Positions 25,487 through 34,169 of a DNA stretch of 64,000 nt are shown here, one piece after another. Source of the stretch: Capnocytophaga sputigena (GTDB taxonomy: Bacteria; Bacteroidota; Bacteroidia; Flavobacteriales; Flavobacteriaceae). The position numbers and the translations under genes were made by a program. Each line of letters starts with the position of its first letter. Position 1 is the first letter of the stretch. Under the pieces are notes generated by a model. The model saw nothing but the letters and a program-made list of their open reading frames with translations, had not been told where the DNA came from and searched no databases. The DNA lies in NCBI RefSeq assembly GCF_900446695.1, contig NZ_UAVP01000003.1, positions 124,001 through 188,000 on the forward strand, read 5' to 3'.

Positions 25487-28237
25487 TTATCGTATTGATT
25501 TAGGTTCTACACCTGTATTGATAATTGCCTGACGAATATCAGTAAAAGTTTTGAGATTTGTTTTTCCTTTTACAATTTTAAAATTATCCCCTCTCTTAAG
25601 AAAATAGATTATATTTGATTGTCCTCCAAAATAGGGCGGTTTAAGATTTTCTATGGAACCTCCTGTTTTTACGGCAGTAAAGAATGCTACATATTGTCTC
25701 ACACGTTCCTCAATTTCATTTTTGTTTTGATTAAAATCGTAAGATACAACTTCCCAATCACTATTACTTAGACGTTTTGCATTAATTTTTACTTTATCCA
25801 CCACTTCTTCAGAGCAAGAAGGAGAGTTGAAACGTTTTAAATCAGCAATAAACTCCTCTGTGAGGCTTACATTAGTAGCGTGAGGTCTTGCCCCTGTTCT
25901 AGTACGTCTCACTACTGTTTTAGAATCTCCTCCCTCTACTATAACTGTAGTAGTCTCAATAGGATGAGAAGTAGGAATATTCTTCTTAGGTTTAGGGTTG
26001 CTTTTAGGTGTTGTTGCAACAGGTTTAGATTCTCTTATAGGTGCAGGAGTATCAACAGGCATAGGGGTTGCTACTTCTACTATATTATCTTCCTGATTCT
26101 CGCGACTTTTAGTTTGAGAAATAATTTGTTCCAAATCTTTTTGATAGGATTTTAATTCGGAAGCCCCTCCTCTTAAATAAGGACGCAAAAGACTATCTAC
26201 TTGTTCACTATTATAAGCTGAATAATCAAAATCTTTCAAGAAATTCTCCCATACTGCTTTTTCAAACTCAGGACGTAATTTCTCAGTAAGATAGTTTCGT
26301 TTTTTTGCTTCAGCTAAGAAAAGAGCTCCTTTAGGATCGGCGTGAGTATTTTTCCAATTTTGCACTTCAGCAAGAAAGAAACGAGCAGGAGATACTATAT
26401 CAATTTTAAGAGTATCTTTATTACCTTGTTGTACCATTGTCGCCAATTTAGATAGTTGTTCTCTATTAAAAACAACAGTATCTTTTCCTTCTTCAGCAAA
26501 AGTAATTACCAGTTTAGTTTCAGTTTCAGGTAATCCTTTTTTTAAGCGGATACAAGCACTGTCAATCTCATAAGTACGTTCATCTATATTTGTTAAGAAA
26601 TGAATATCTTCAATTTTGCTTTCAGAATTAAAAGCAATGTAAGCCTTGGTAGGATCTTTGAGCATAGGAAATATAAACCAATAACCTATACCTACTAATG
26701 CCAAAACAAATACTACAATAGATGCTATTTTTAGCCAGAAGAAGCGAGATTTGTGTACAGGCTTATTCTTGTCATCTCCAATAATAGCCAAGCTATTATT
26801 ATTCACTACAGCAAGTTGATTTTTTGCTTGAGGGCTTTCAGAAGCAAGCATTTGAGGATTGTGTACATTACCCTCAATTTCATAGTTTATCTCACCACTT
26901 TTAGAAATACTTATCACCCTCTTTGTATCTTGATTCTCAAACTCAAAGTGATACAAGTGTTCAGGAAGAACTATCTCTATAGGAGAGTCACTACGCAAGG
27001 AGTTGCTAAATAAAATCCCATTGATTTTCAGAGCTACAGATACTATTTTATTGGAAACAACTGTAAAATGATATTGTTCAAAAGGAATAGATAGAGGGAC
27101 TTTTTCATCTACTACATAATTACTTCTAAAAACAATTCCATTATAACTGATATTGAATATCTTTTGAGCCTCTTCACCTTTAAAAAGGAAATAAAAGCCT
27201 TTGCTATCACTATGAGGTTTAATTTTGAAGCTACCACTTTCTAAAGTTAAGAAAGTAATATATTTTTGAAAATCATACTGAGGAGTTTCGACATAGAGTT
27301 TTGTTTCTTTTTCTACAAAAGGGACATACTCTAAACTATAACTATTATCAGTACGTTTGATATAACCTTTTTTAATTGCTTTTTTAATAGTATCATTATA
27401 AGAGAACATTTGGTGATACTTAGATTTTTCAAGGAGTAATTCTATAGTATCATCATCTGAAAAAATCTCACTTCTATAAGTAGAACTTACATCTCTACCA
27501 TTTCTCATAAAAGCTAAAACTTTTATTCTTTTATCAGAGATAGTAAAGTGAGATGTTCCGCTATTACTTGCTGTACTTGCAGCTGTATTTGAGAGAGTTC
27601 TATATTCGGGGAAAAGAAGCTCTATACTATAAGCAAAAGGATTTTCGACGAATTCATTTCGCAAGAATAAGATATCCTGAAGGTTGCTAAACTCAGGACG
27701 ATATGGTGTATTGAAGTATTTATCTACTTCATAAATATCTCTGTAAGAAAAAACCTTAGGTGCATAGGGCATTTCTAAAGTGCAAGGTTTTGCATCTAGC
27801 TCTTCAGTAAGTTGTTTTTCATAACCTCGTAGGAGATTGAAATAAGGGAAGATATCTTCTTTTTCATTAAGCAATGGCGCCCCATTTTCGTAGTTTATAT
27901 GTTCTGCAAAGTACATATCCATCAACAAGTTGAGTACTTGCCGAACTCCACGCCATTGCAAAGAATGAGGAATATACAAAGAAATAGCTATATACACTCC
28001 TGTTTGACCATTCACCTCACGAGAAGAGCGATATTGGGTGTATATTTTATAATTTTGCGTAAATTGAAGTGTGTAAAAATCTACACGAGGAATATGGATA
28101 CGAATAAAAGCACTAAGGTCCTTTAATCTGTCCTTTATTTCTTTAAGTTGAAAATTAACTCCTTGAGAAGCTAAAACTTTACAACCTTGCTTGTAGCCCC
28201 ATATAGTTAGGCCGACTGTATTAATTTTTGATTCCAT
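25487..28237 (-). CDS. Unknown large single-pass membrane protein (916 residues)
   Basis: I do not recognise this family. Residues 1-200 are a folded mixed domain without signal peptide (INTVGLTIWGYKQGCKVLA...). Residues about 240-480 look beta-rich, perhaps repeated small domains. One membrane helix is at about 500-525 (FFWLKIASIVVFVLALVGIGYWF), so the N-terminal half should be cytoplasmic and the C-terminal half outside the inner membrane. A proline/threonine/lysine linker (about 725-770, VDTPAPIRESKPVATTPKS) precedes a C-terminal module (about 800-916). A -7 box (TACTTTTG, 28274-28267) lies 30 nt before the start. The NfeD-like gene follows by 21 nt, so the two are probably one operon. Confidence 0.8.
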   Translation of the reverse strand: MESKINTVGLTIWGYKQGCKVLASQGVNFQLKEIKDRLKDLSAFIRIHIPRVDFYTLQFTQNYKIYTQYRSSREVNGQTGVYIAISLYIPHSLQWRGVRQVLNLLMDMYFAEHINYENGAPLLNEKEDIFPYFNLLRGYEKQLTEELDAKPCTLEMPYAPKVFSYRDIYEVDKYFNTPYRPEFSNLQDILFLRNEFVENPFAYSIELLFPEYRTLSNTAASTASNSGTSHFTISDKRIKVLAFMRNGRDVSSTYRSEIFSDDDTIELLLEKSKYHQMFSYNDTIKKAIKKGYIKRTDNSYSLEYVPFVEKETKLYVETPQYDFQKYITFLTLESGSFKIKPHSDSKGFYFLFKGEEAQKIFNISYNGIVFRSNYVVDEKVPLSIPFEQYHFTVVSNKIVSVALKINGILFSNSLRSDSPIEIVLPEHLYHFEFENQDTKRVISISKSGEINYEIEGNVHNPQMLASESPQAKNQLAVVNNNSLAIIGDDKNKPVHKSRFFWLKIASIVVFVLALVGIGYWFIFPMLKDPTKAYIAFNSESKIEDIHFLTNIDERTYEIDSACIRLKKGLPETETKLVITFAEEGKDTVVFNREQLSKLATMVQQGNKDTLKIDIVSPARFFLAEVQNWKNTHADPKGALFLAEAKKRNYLTEKLRPEFEKAVWENFLKDFDYSAYNSEQVDSLLRPYLRGGASELKSYQKDLEQIISQTKSRENQEDNIVEVATPMPVDTPAPIRESKPVATTPKSNPKPKKNIPTSHPIETTTVIVEGGDSKTVVRRTRTGARPHATNVSLTEEFIADLKRFNSPSCSEEVVDKVKINAKRLSNSDWEVVSYDFNQNKNEIEERVRQYVAFFTAVKTGGSIENLKPPYFGGQSNIIYFLKRGDNFKIVKGKTNLKTFTDIRQAIINTGVEPKSIR

Positions 28238-28266
28238 TGTAATAAGAAACTTGCTAAAAAACGAGG

Positions 28267-28274
28267 CAAAAGTA
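28267..28274 (-). promoter_or_regulatory. Putative -7 box of the 916-residue membrane protein gene
   Basis: TACTTTTG on the minus strand, 30 nt before the ATG; no matching TTG at the usual distance. Confidence 0.45.
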
Positions 28275-28314
28275 GATATTATTTTTGAGAAAAAAAAATA
28301 TATTTGTAAAAAAA

Positions 28315-28349
28315 ATACCTATTAAAGATTTCACTTCTTTAATAGGTAT
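28315..28349 (-). terminator. Terminator of the rpsF-rpsR-rplI operon
   Basis: A perfect 13-bp stem (28315-28327 with 28337-28349), 9-nt loop, followed on the minus strand by a run of eight or more T. It lies 44 nt after the rplI stop. Confidence 0.88.
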
Positions 28350-28392
28350 CAAAAATTATAATTGATATGAACTATTTACTACTTATAATTTA

Positions 28393-28920
28393 TTAGTTTT
28401 CAGTAGATTGCTCAGCAGACACTTCTACTTTAGGTTCTTCTACTTTTTCAGTAGGTTTAGCTTCAACTTTGGCTACTTCTGCTACAATTTCGAATGGGAA
28501 ATCAACGATTACTTCACGGTGTAAACGGATAGCAGCGTTGTATTTACCTGTACGTTTGATAGTGTTACCTGCGATAGAGATAAATTTTTTATCGATATTG
28601 TGACCAGCTTTAGCTAATTCTTGAGCAACATCAGCGTGATTAACAGAACCAAAGAGTTTATCACCAGCACCTACTTTGGCTACAATTTTCACTGCTAAGT
28701 TAGCTAGAGCTTTAGCAGTTTTCTTAGCTTCTTCAATGATGTGTTGCTCTTTATAAGCTTTTTGTTTTAAGTTTTCAGCTAATACCTTTTTTGCTGAGGG
28801 AGTAGCTAAAATTGCGAATCCTTGCGGAATGAGGTAATTACGACCATAGCCATTCTTTACAGTAACGACATCGTCTTTAAAACCTAAATTATGTACGTCT
28901 TGTTTAAGTATAATTTCCAT
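28393..28920 (-). CDS. rplI: Large ribosomal subunit protein bL9
   Basis: Component of the 50S subunit that binds 23S rRNA near the L1 stalk. 175 residues; the core (1-149) has the normal N-terminal signature (MEIILKQDVHNLGFKDDVVTVKNGYGRNYLIPQGFA, seen in parts as LKQDVHNLG and VKNGYGRNYLIPQG) and the long connecting helix. About 25 extra C-terminal residues are acidic and low-complexity (KPTEKVEEPKVEVSAEQ), an extension seen in related bacteria. It is the third gene of the rpsF-rpsR-rplI operon, 18 nt after rpsR. Confidence 0.97.
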   Translation of the reverse strand: MEIILKQDVHNLGFKDDVVTVKNGYGRNYLIPQGFAILATPSAKKVLAENLKQKAYKEQHIIEEAKKTAKALANLAVKIVAKVGAGDKLFGSVNHADVAQELAKAGHNIDKKFISIAGNTIKRTGKYNAAIRLHREVIVDFPFEIVAEVAKVEAKPTEKVEEPKVEVSAEQSTEN

Positions 28921-28938
28921 AGTTTCTACTCCTTGTTA

Positions 28939-29217
28939 TTATTTTAATAAATCGGCTACATAAGGCATTAAAGCCAAGTGGCGAGCTCTTTTTACGGCGG
29001 TAGCCACTTTGCGTTGGAACTTCAATGAAGTACCAGTAAGGCGACGAGGTAGCAATTTACCTTGTTCGTTCACAAACTTCAAGAGGAAGTCAGCATCTTT
29101 GTAATCAATGTATTTAATACCTGATTTTTTAAAGCGACAATATTTCTTTTGTTTAGAAGTGTCGATGTTTAGTGGAGTGAGGTATTTGATATCTCCTTTT
29201 TTTTGTTCTACTGCCAT
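28939..29217 (-). CDS. rpsR: Small ribosomal subunit protein bS18
   Basis: 30S protein that binds 16S rRNA together with S6. 92 residues, basic. The family core [17 protein letters not shown], then [32 protein letters not shown] (read in parts), is plain. It is located 4 nt after rpsF and before rplI, the classic order. Confidence 0.97.
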   Translation of the reverse strand: MAVEQKKGDIKYLTPLNIDTSKQKKYCRFKKSGIKYIDYKDADFLLKFVNEQGKLLPRRLTGTSLKFQRKVATAVKRARHLALMPYVADLLK

Positions 29218-29221
29218 TTTC

Positions 29222-29563
29222 TTACGCTTTTTTAGTGTTTAACTTAGCTCTTCTTTTTTCAGCCCACTCGATGGCGTGCTTGTCTAATTTCACAGTGAGG
29301 TAACGCATAACACGTTCGTCACGACGGAATTCCAATTCGAAAGCGTCGATTACTTCACCAGCTACTTTAAATTCAAAGAGGTGATAAAATCCGCTTTTTT
29401 TGTTTTGGATTGGGTAAGCTAATTTTTTCAAGCCCCAATTCTCTTTTGCTACAAATTCTGCACCCCTTGAAGTAAGAAAATTTTCAAACTTTTCTACTGC
29501 TTCCTTTATCTGAGTTTCAGATAAAACGGGATTCAAAATGAAAACAGTTTCGTATTGATTCAT
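29222..29563 (-). CDS. rpsF: Small ribosomal subunit protein bS6
   Basis: 30S protein that binds the central domain of 16S rRNA as a pair with S18. 113 residues. The ferredoxin-like fold is indicated by [39 protein letters not shown] and [17 protein letters not shown]. It is the first gene of the ribosomal operon; its ATG follows a 37-nt leader after the promoter. I did not identify an S6:S18 autoregulatory RNA in that short leader. Confidence 0.97.
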   Translation of the reverse strand: MNQYETVFILNPVLSETQIKEAVEKFENFLTSRGAEFVAKENWGLKKLAYPIQNKKSGFYHLFEFKVAGEVIDAFELEFRRDERVMRYLTVKLDKHAIEWAEKRRAKLNTKKA

Positions 29564-29600
29564 AAAAATAAAATGATTAAATGATTTTTAATTCAGGGCG

Positions 29601-29630
29601 CAAAAGTAGTATATTTATTTGAAGTAACAA
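29601..29630 (-). promoter_or_regulatory. Promoter of the rpsF operon
   Basis: On the minus strand TTG (29630-29628), 19 bp spacer, TACTTTTG (29608-29601); 37 nt before the rpsF ATG. Confidence 0.8.
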
Positions 29631-29685
29631 AATAAAATACATTTTTTTTGCAATAAATCAAATTAATTAACTGATAATAAATATA

Positions 29686-30234
29686 TTAATATTCTATTTC
29701 TTTCTCTATTAACATCTCTCCCCTATATATTTTTTGGTAACGAGTTAGTTTTTCACCTTTGTAATAACCTATATAGTAGGCACGTTCTTCTTGGTGTGCC
29801 TCAGCTTCCTGCTGGCTTATTTCATCATATAGGTAGGTAGAGCGATTCGTCTTTTGTTTGTGCACATCAGAACAGCTAAGGAAATAACGCAGTACGATAT
29901 CTCCCTTATACAAATAGAGCTTTTGTCCATTCATAGGAATTTCGGCAAAAACCTTTTCTTGTTCAACGGGGGTAATAGGTATTTTAGGCTCAAAAGAGGG
30001 ATCAGCGTGGAAAGCATATTGAGGATCAATGTATATTTCTGAGCTTTTTATTTTGAACACTTTACGCTCCCAACTATTCCCCAATAAGAAATACTGAAAA
30101 CCATCCTTTTCTCCACAATACTCATAAGTAAATAAGGATTGCAAGGGAAAGGCTTCGGTAGCTTTTCGCTCTTCTGGCATTTTTTTGCAAGAGAATAAGG
30201 CTAACAAAGAGGCTAATAAGGATATTTTTTTCAT
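29686..30234 (-). CDS. Unknown lipoprotein
   Basis: 182 residues with a lipoprotein signal (MKKISLLASLLALFSC, lipidated cysteine at 16) followed by KKMPEER, a charged stretch that could help surface export in this phylum. The mature protein has no recognised domain; it is rich in Tyr/Glu (YEYCGEKDGFQYFLLG, REYAYYIGYYKG-like segments). Its ATG overlaps the stop of the leucine-rich repeat gene (ATGA), so it is translationally coupled as the last gene of the bshA-led accessory cluster. I saw no hairpin terminator in the gap to rpsF. Confidence 0.75.
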   Translation of the reverse strand: MKKISLLASLLALFSCKKMPEERKATEAFPLQSLFTYEYCGEKDGFQYFLLGNSWERKVFKIKSSEIYIDPQYAFHADPSFEPKIPITPVEQEKVFAEIPMNGQKLYLYKGDIVLRYFLSCSDVHKQKTNRSTYLYDEISQQEAEAHQEERAYYIGYYKGEKLTRYQKIYRGEMLIEKEIEY

Positions 30235-31163
30235 TCTTTTTTACTAAATATATAGGTATCTGCTTCTTGAAAATTAGGGTATTGCCCTCCAAATACTTCT
30301 CTTACTACAATTTTACCGAGGTAACGTTCTAAAGGTAAGTATATATCCTCAGCATCTGTACAAACAAACTCTAAATAAGGCATTTTTAGCAAAGGAGAAG
30401 CATCTTTTATAGGATTAAAACATATCTTTAGGTTTCTAAGTGTTTCTATACCTACCAAATCGCTAAGGTCTTCTATCTTGTTTTGCTCTAAGTTCAATTC
30501 CTCTAAAGATAAATGCTTCAAAGGAGAAAGGTCTTTTACTTCATTGTGATACAAATATAAAGTATTGAGCTTCTTGAGGGCTTTCAATGGAGATAAATCG
30601 CTAATTTGGTTCCTATCTAATTGCAAATATTCAAGATTGGACAACCACGTTAAAGGGGATATATCGGTGATTTGGTTTCTATCCAACCAAAGTTCGGTAA
30701 GGTTTTGTAATCGTTGTATGCCCTCGAAAGAAATGAGTTTATTGCACGATAGTTTTAATTCTTTTAGCTTGGATAGTTCGCAAAAAGGAGTTATATCGCT
30801 CACTCCACTGTCATAAACCTCTACTTTTTTCAGTTTTTTATACTTGGCAAGAGGCGTATAATCTGTTGCCTTGACATTCAAATAGAGTTTTTGTAGCTTC
30901 TCCAAGGGTGGTAAGGATTCTAAATCAGTAATATTCTCCGATAGCAACTCTAATTCCTTTATATTAGGAAACATTTGCAAGTCGGCTAAGTCCTCCGAGT
31001 GCAAATCATCGTTATGAATGAGCATTTTGGTAATCAAAGGCGCTCCTTCTTCTTTGACTAACACCCTCCTCCCCTCTTTTACAAGAAGGTCAGCGTGTTT
31101 CTTTTTCAGATATTGCTTTACTTTCTGCTCTATGAGCTTGCTTTTAAAGGTAATGTAACTCAT
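30231..31163 (-). CDS. Leucine-rich repeat protein, internalin-like
   Basis: 310 residues without a signal peptide, so probably cytoplasmic. About eight to nine 21-23-residue leucine-rich repeats fill residues 85-265, of the SDS22/internalin type: LTELWLDRNQITDISPLTWL, LEYLQLDRNQISDLSPLKAL, LNTLYLYHNEVKDLSPL. Internalins are secreted, but nothing here directs export. In this phylum such proteins often sit with immunity-type genes. The start abuts the upstream stop with no spacing, and its own stop overlaps the lipoprotein start. Confidence 0.88.
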   Translation of the reverse strand: MSYITFKSKLIEQKVKQYLKKKHADLLVKEGRRVLVKEEGAPLITKMLIHNDDLHSEDLADLQMFPNIKELELLSENITDLESLPPLEKLQKLYLNVKATDYTPLAKYKKLKKVEVYDSGVSDITPFCELSKLKELKLSCNKLISFEGIQRLQNLTELWLDRNQITDISPLTWLSNLEYLQLDRNQISDLSPLKALKKLNTLYLYHNEVKDLSPLKHLSLEELNLEQNKIEDLSDLVGIETLRNLKICFNPIKDASPLLKMPYLEFVCTDAEDIYLPLERYLGKIVVREVFGGQYPNFQEADTYIFSKKE

Positions 31164-31607
31164 TTAGTTTAATTTTAATATTTCTTCAAAACTAAGTATC
31201 TCGTATTCTTCGTTCAAGTGATATTTTTCTTTGGTTTGTCTGTACCAAACGTCGTGTTCTTCCTGAAAACCATTAGTATCAGAGGGCGTTCCATCCTTCC
31301 AATACATATCTCCTTTGGCTATCTCCATTGCGTTGTGATAGGTAAGCTCGTGTGTAATACAAAACAAAGCCTCAATATCTTTAGGTGGGGTTGCAAAAAG
31401 ACTATTTTGAGCTAATTTCTCAGTAGCTTCTTCCCTGCTAAGCCCTGCATAGTGCATCATATAGTGCTTGAGCCATTCGCAATAAGAATAGTGGTTATAA
31501 ATCCAATAATATCGGTCTTCTGTATCTTCATATACTATTCCGTCACACAAGCCATTTTCGTGAGGCTCAGTTCCTATTTGTGCTAATCGTTTTTGTAAGA
31601 CATTCAT
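31164..31607 (-). CDS. Unknown protein, 147 residues
   Basis: I do not recognise it. It is soluble, acidic and rich in Tyr, Trp and His (YEDTEDRYYWIYNHYSYCEWLKHYMMHY), without signal peptide or membrane segment. The beginning of the gene overlaps the methyltransferase stop (ATGA) and its stop abuts the leucine-rich repeat start, so it is a coupled gene of the accessory cluster. The size and composition resemble orphan immunity proteins; this is a guess. Confidence 0.7.
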   Translation of the reverse strand: MNVLQKRLAQIGTEPHENGLCDGIVYEDTEDRYYWIYNHYSYCEWLKHYMMHYAGLSREEATEKLAQNSLFATPPKDIEALFCITHELTYHNAMEIAKGDMYWKDGTPSDTNGFQEEHDVWYRQTKEKYHLNEEYEILSFEEILKLN

Positions 31608-32332
31608 TTAGTTATTTTTCTAAAAGTGATTCCATAAAACTTGTTATTCCAGAATAATTCTGTTTTCTTTTCAACCACTGACGTTGGGATACATTGTTCT
31701 ATGGCGTTCAAATCAACCGTTTTGCCTTCAAAATAGGATTTAGAAAAGACGCTTTTCTTGTATTGGGTCTCCACAAAGTCGGCTGTCTCATCGGCGATAA
31801 GCAACTTGCTTCCTGGTTTGGCAACTCGGAGCATTTCGCTCATAGCAAGAGCTTTATCGTTGAAAAAATTGATACCACCGTTGTGAAAAACAATATCAAA
31901 CATATTATCAGCAAAAGGTAACTCTTCAGCGGGACATTGCACAAGAGTAAGGTTTGTTTTCTTTTGCCACTGTTTCTTACATCTTTTGAGCATTCCCATA
32001 GAAATATCAGCTCCTACAAGGTCTATTGTTTTCAGATCAATCCCTTGCGGTAGATAACGCAAGTCTGCCCCTGTACCTATGGAAACATAAAGTACCGAAA
32101 TAGCATTCTTCCATTCCAAGCGGCTCATCAATTCCGTACGCAGGCGGTCAATGCCATTTCCATACTTGAGTTTTCCTATCCATTTTTCTCCAAAATCATA
32201 AAAGAAAGACATCCAATCATACATTTTCATATATTTTTGATTATCTCCACTGACAAAATGGTCATTCATACAGCAAAAAATACCATCTTCTATTTTTATA
32301 TCAGCTTTTAATATTTGGGATATATCCTTCAT
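31604..32332 (-). CDS. Class I SAM-dependent methyltransferase
   Basis: 242 residues with a complete Rossmann-type methyltransferase core: motif I VLYVSIGTGADLRYLP (about 80-95), the acidic strand-2 end LVGADIS, motif IV-like FDIVFHNGGINFF and post-motif helix MLRVAKPGSKLLIADE. This is the Methyltransf_11 (UbiE-like) class. The substrate is unknown. It lies in the accessory cluster between a small helical protein (18 nt upstream) and the 147-residue unknown (ATGA overlap). Confidence 0.85.
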   Translation of the reverse strand: MKDISQILKADIKIEDGIFCCMNDHFVSGDNQKYMKMYDWMSFFYDFGEKWIGKLKYGNGIDRLRTELMSRLEWKNAISVLYVSIGTGADLRYLPQGIDLKTIDLVGADISMGMLKRCKKQWQKKTNLTLVQCPAEELPFADNMFDIVFHNGGINFFNDKALAMSEMLRVAKPGSKLLIADETADFVETQYKKSVFSKSYFEGKTVDLNAIEQCIPTSVVEKKTELFWNNKFYGITFRKITK

Positions 32333-32350
32333 TGTATTTATATTTTTAAA

Positions 32351-32686
32351 TTATCTTTTCTTAATCAAAATATCTCCTTCACAAAGCCAAAGAGGTTCAT
32401 TTTCTATCTTTAACTCCTCCCACCATTGTTTTTCTTCTGTTTCAGCATCATCTACAATACGAAAATTAGCAAAATCTGTACGAGGCGGAGGCAATACAAC
32501 AATATGCTCTATCTCTTTAGGTTCTAAATGATAAGTATCCGAAAGTTTTTTGAGAAACAATAATTGCTCCAACTCCTTTTTATAGCTTACAAGTGCTTGT
32601 TTCTCCTCTTGCAAAAGAGAAACTTCTTTAAGCTGATGAATTGTTTTGTGAAGTTCGTCTTCTATGAGTTGTTTTGCTGTTTTCAT
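32351..32686 (-). CDS. Small helical protein of unknown function
   Basis: 111 residues. The first 55 are strongly helical with heptad-like leucines (QLKEVSLLQEEKQALVSYKKELEQLLFLKKL), probably a coiled coil; the rest is a short acidic, tryptophan-containing tail (EEKQWWEELKIENEPLWLCEG). No domain is recognised. It overlaps the DUF1697 stop by 4 nt (ATGA), so it is a coupled member of the accessory cluster. Confidence 0.7.
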   Translation of the reverse strand: MKTAKQLIEDELHKTIHQLKEVSLLQEEKQALVSYKKELEQLLFLKKLSDTYHLEPKEIEHIVVLPPPRTDFANFRIVDDAETEEKQWWEELKIENEPLWLCEGDILIKKR

Positions 32687-33246
32687 TCTTTAGTAAGTTC
32701 ATCAACCATTGTAATAAGTTTGCTCAAAGTATTAAAATTACGCGTTGTAGCTACTATTTTAAGTCTCTTTTCCACATAATTGTTATTCAATTTAGACCTT
32801 GAAGCATCCTTAGGAAGATATAGATATATTTTATCACCCACTATAGCCAATTCTTCTCCATCAAAAGTTTCTTTCTTCAACTTTTCTACTAAATCAGGTG
32901 CTAAAACACTATTTGTGAGCGTAAAAAATACCCGAGCTATATCATAATTTTCTCCTATAAAAGGATTCATATCAAGCATTTCCTGTACTTCCTTACGAGT
33001 TGCTACAACAGTTGGTAAGTCAGGACCTATATGTTCTTTTATTAATTGGGAGACTTTGGGGGCTATTTCATCACGTATTTTGTCAGATAAGAACACTATA
33101 TTTCCGCTTTGGATATAAGTGCGTACCCCTTCAAATTCTGAGGAGAGTAATTCTTGTAGCTCTGCCATTTTGGGGATTCTGTTTTTCCCCGTAGGCATTA
33201 CTCCTCGCAATAAAGCTATATAAGGTTTTTTGTCTTTTGTTTTCAT
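32683..33246 (-). CDS. DUF1697 family protein
   Basis: 187 residues. The start PYIALLRGVMPTGKNRIPKMAELQELL followed by VRTYIQSGNIVFLS is the hallmark of DUF1697, a widespread small family of unknown biochemical function often found as single genes. The C-terminal TTRNFNTLSKLITMVDEL also fits. It lies 2 nt after the LRR/NTF2-like gene and overlaps the next gene by 4 nt. Confidence 0.9.
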   Translation of the reverse strand: MKTKDKKPYIALLRGVMPTGKNRIPKMAELQELLSSEFEGVRTYIQSGNIVFLSDKIRDEIAPKVSQLIKEHIGPDLPTVVATRKEVQEMLDMNPFIGENYDIARVFFTLTNSVLAPDLVEKLKKETFDGEELAIVGDKIYLYLPKDASRSKLNNNYVEKRLKIVATTRNFNTLSKLITMVDELTKE

Positions 33247-33248
33247 TA

Positions 33249-34163
33249 TTATAATCCGTATTTAGTCCACCCCCCATCGTGCCTTTGACAGTCATCTATC
33301 TTCCACTCACCATCTTTTCTAATGATAAGAAAGCGAAACTGATCATCACGATCATTTTGGGTATAGAGGTATATTTTATTTTTAGTTACGGTCTCGCTAT
33401 CAATGATTTGATGCGCTCTATAAGTACCTCCCTCGTTTAGTGAAAAATGAATTCCCTCAGGACGATAGCCCGCCCTGCGCTTATCGGTACAATACTTTTG
33501 GAAGAGGGCTTTGCATTTTTCCTCTACCAAAAGCTCACCCTCTTCTGTATCATCATTCTTGGCAGCAAAAGCCTCCCACTCAGTCATTGCCGCAAAAAAG
33601 TCCAAAAGCAGTTGCTTTACTATGGGTAAATCATCAGTAGGGATTGCCGCTGGTTTCTTCTTGCCTGCTATGCGTTGGGCTTGTTCAAAGGCTTTTATCT
33701 GCTCCTCAGTGAAAGGTTTATCAAGGTAGAAACTCACCTTGTTATAATGTGCTACTGCCATTAGCCCTTCAAAAGTAACTCGTGTTCTCTTTAGCGAAAG
33801 AGACTTCAGGCGTGGTACTTGCAAGACGATTTTTAGTGTCTCATCAGTTACGGGACAACCGTCCAGCGAGATATGGTCAATAGGTTTGTTGGCAAAGTAC
33901 TTAAAGCCTTCGCCTGTAACTTGCTTATTATCCTCTAAGAAAAGAAGTTTTAGTTTGGGCAAAGTCGCCAAGTACTGGAGGGCTTCATCAGTAATCGCGG
34001 TATTGATAAAGCCCATATTGACCAACGACTTTACTTGTACGATCTGTTCAACCATCTCATCTGTTAGGGCGACATCCTTGTAATGATGTCCTTTGCAAAA
34101 ACGCTCCTCGGTTACTTCCTTGAGCGCGGTTTCTAAGGTTATGGGGCGTTTGTATGTTGCCAT
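33249..34163 (-). CDS. Leucine-rich repeat protein with C-terminal NTF2-like immunity-type domain
   Basis: 304 residues, cytoplasmic. Residues about 30-150 contain degenerate RNI-like leucine-rich repeats (ALQYLATLPKLKLLFLEDN, TLKIVLQVPRLKSLSLKRT). A helical spacer follows, and residues about 185-304 resemble NTF2-fold immunity proteins: LLLDFFAAMTEWE...KCKALFQKYCTDKRR...FRFLIIRKDGEWKIDDCQ. NTF2-fold proteins in this setting often neutralise polymorphic toxins, but no toxin gene is visible here. It starts 6 nt after bshA and so shares its transcript. Confidence 0.7.
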   Translation of the reverse strand: MATYKRPITLETALKEVTEERFCKGHHYKDVALTDEMVEQIVQVKSLVNMGFINTAITDEALQYLATLPKLKLLFLEDNKQVTGEGFKYFANKPIDHISLDGCPVTDETLKIVLQVPRLKSLSLKRTRVTFEGLMAVAHYNKVSFYLDKPFTEEQIKAFEQAQRIAGKKKPAAIPTDDLPIVKQLLLDFFAAMTEWEAFAAKNDDTEEGELLVEEKCKALFQKYCTDKRRAGYRPEGIHFSLNEGGTYRAHQIIDSETVTKNKIYLYTQNDRDDQFRFLIIRKDGEWKIDDCQRHDGGWTKYGL

Positions 34164-34169
34164 AATATT

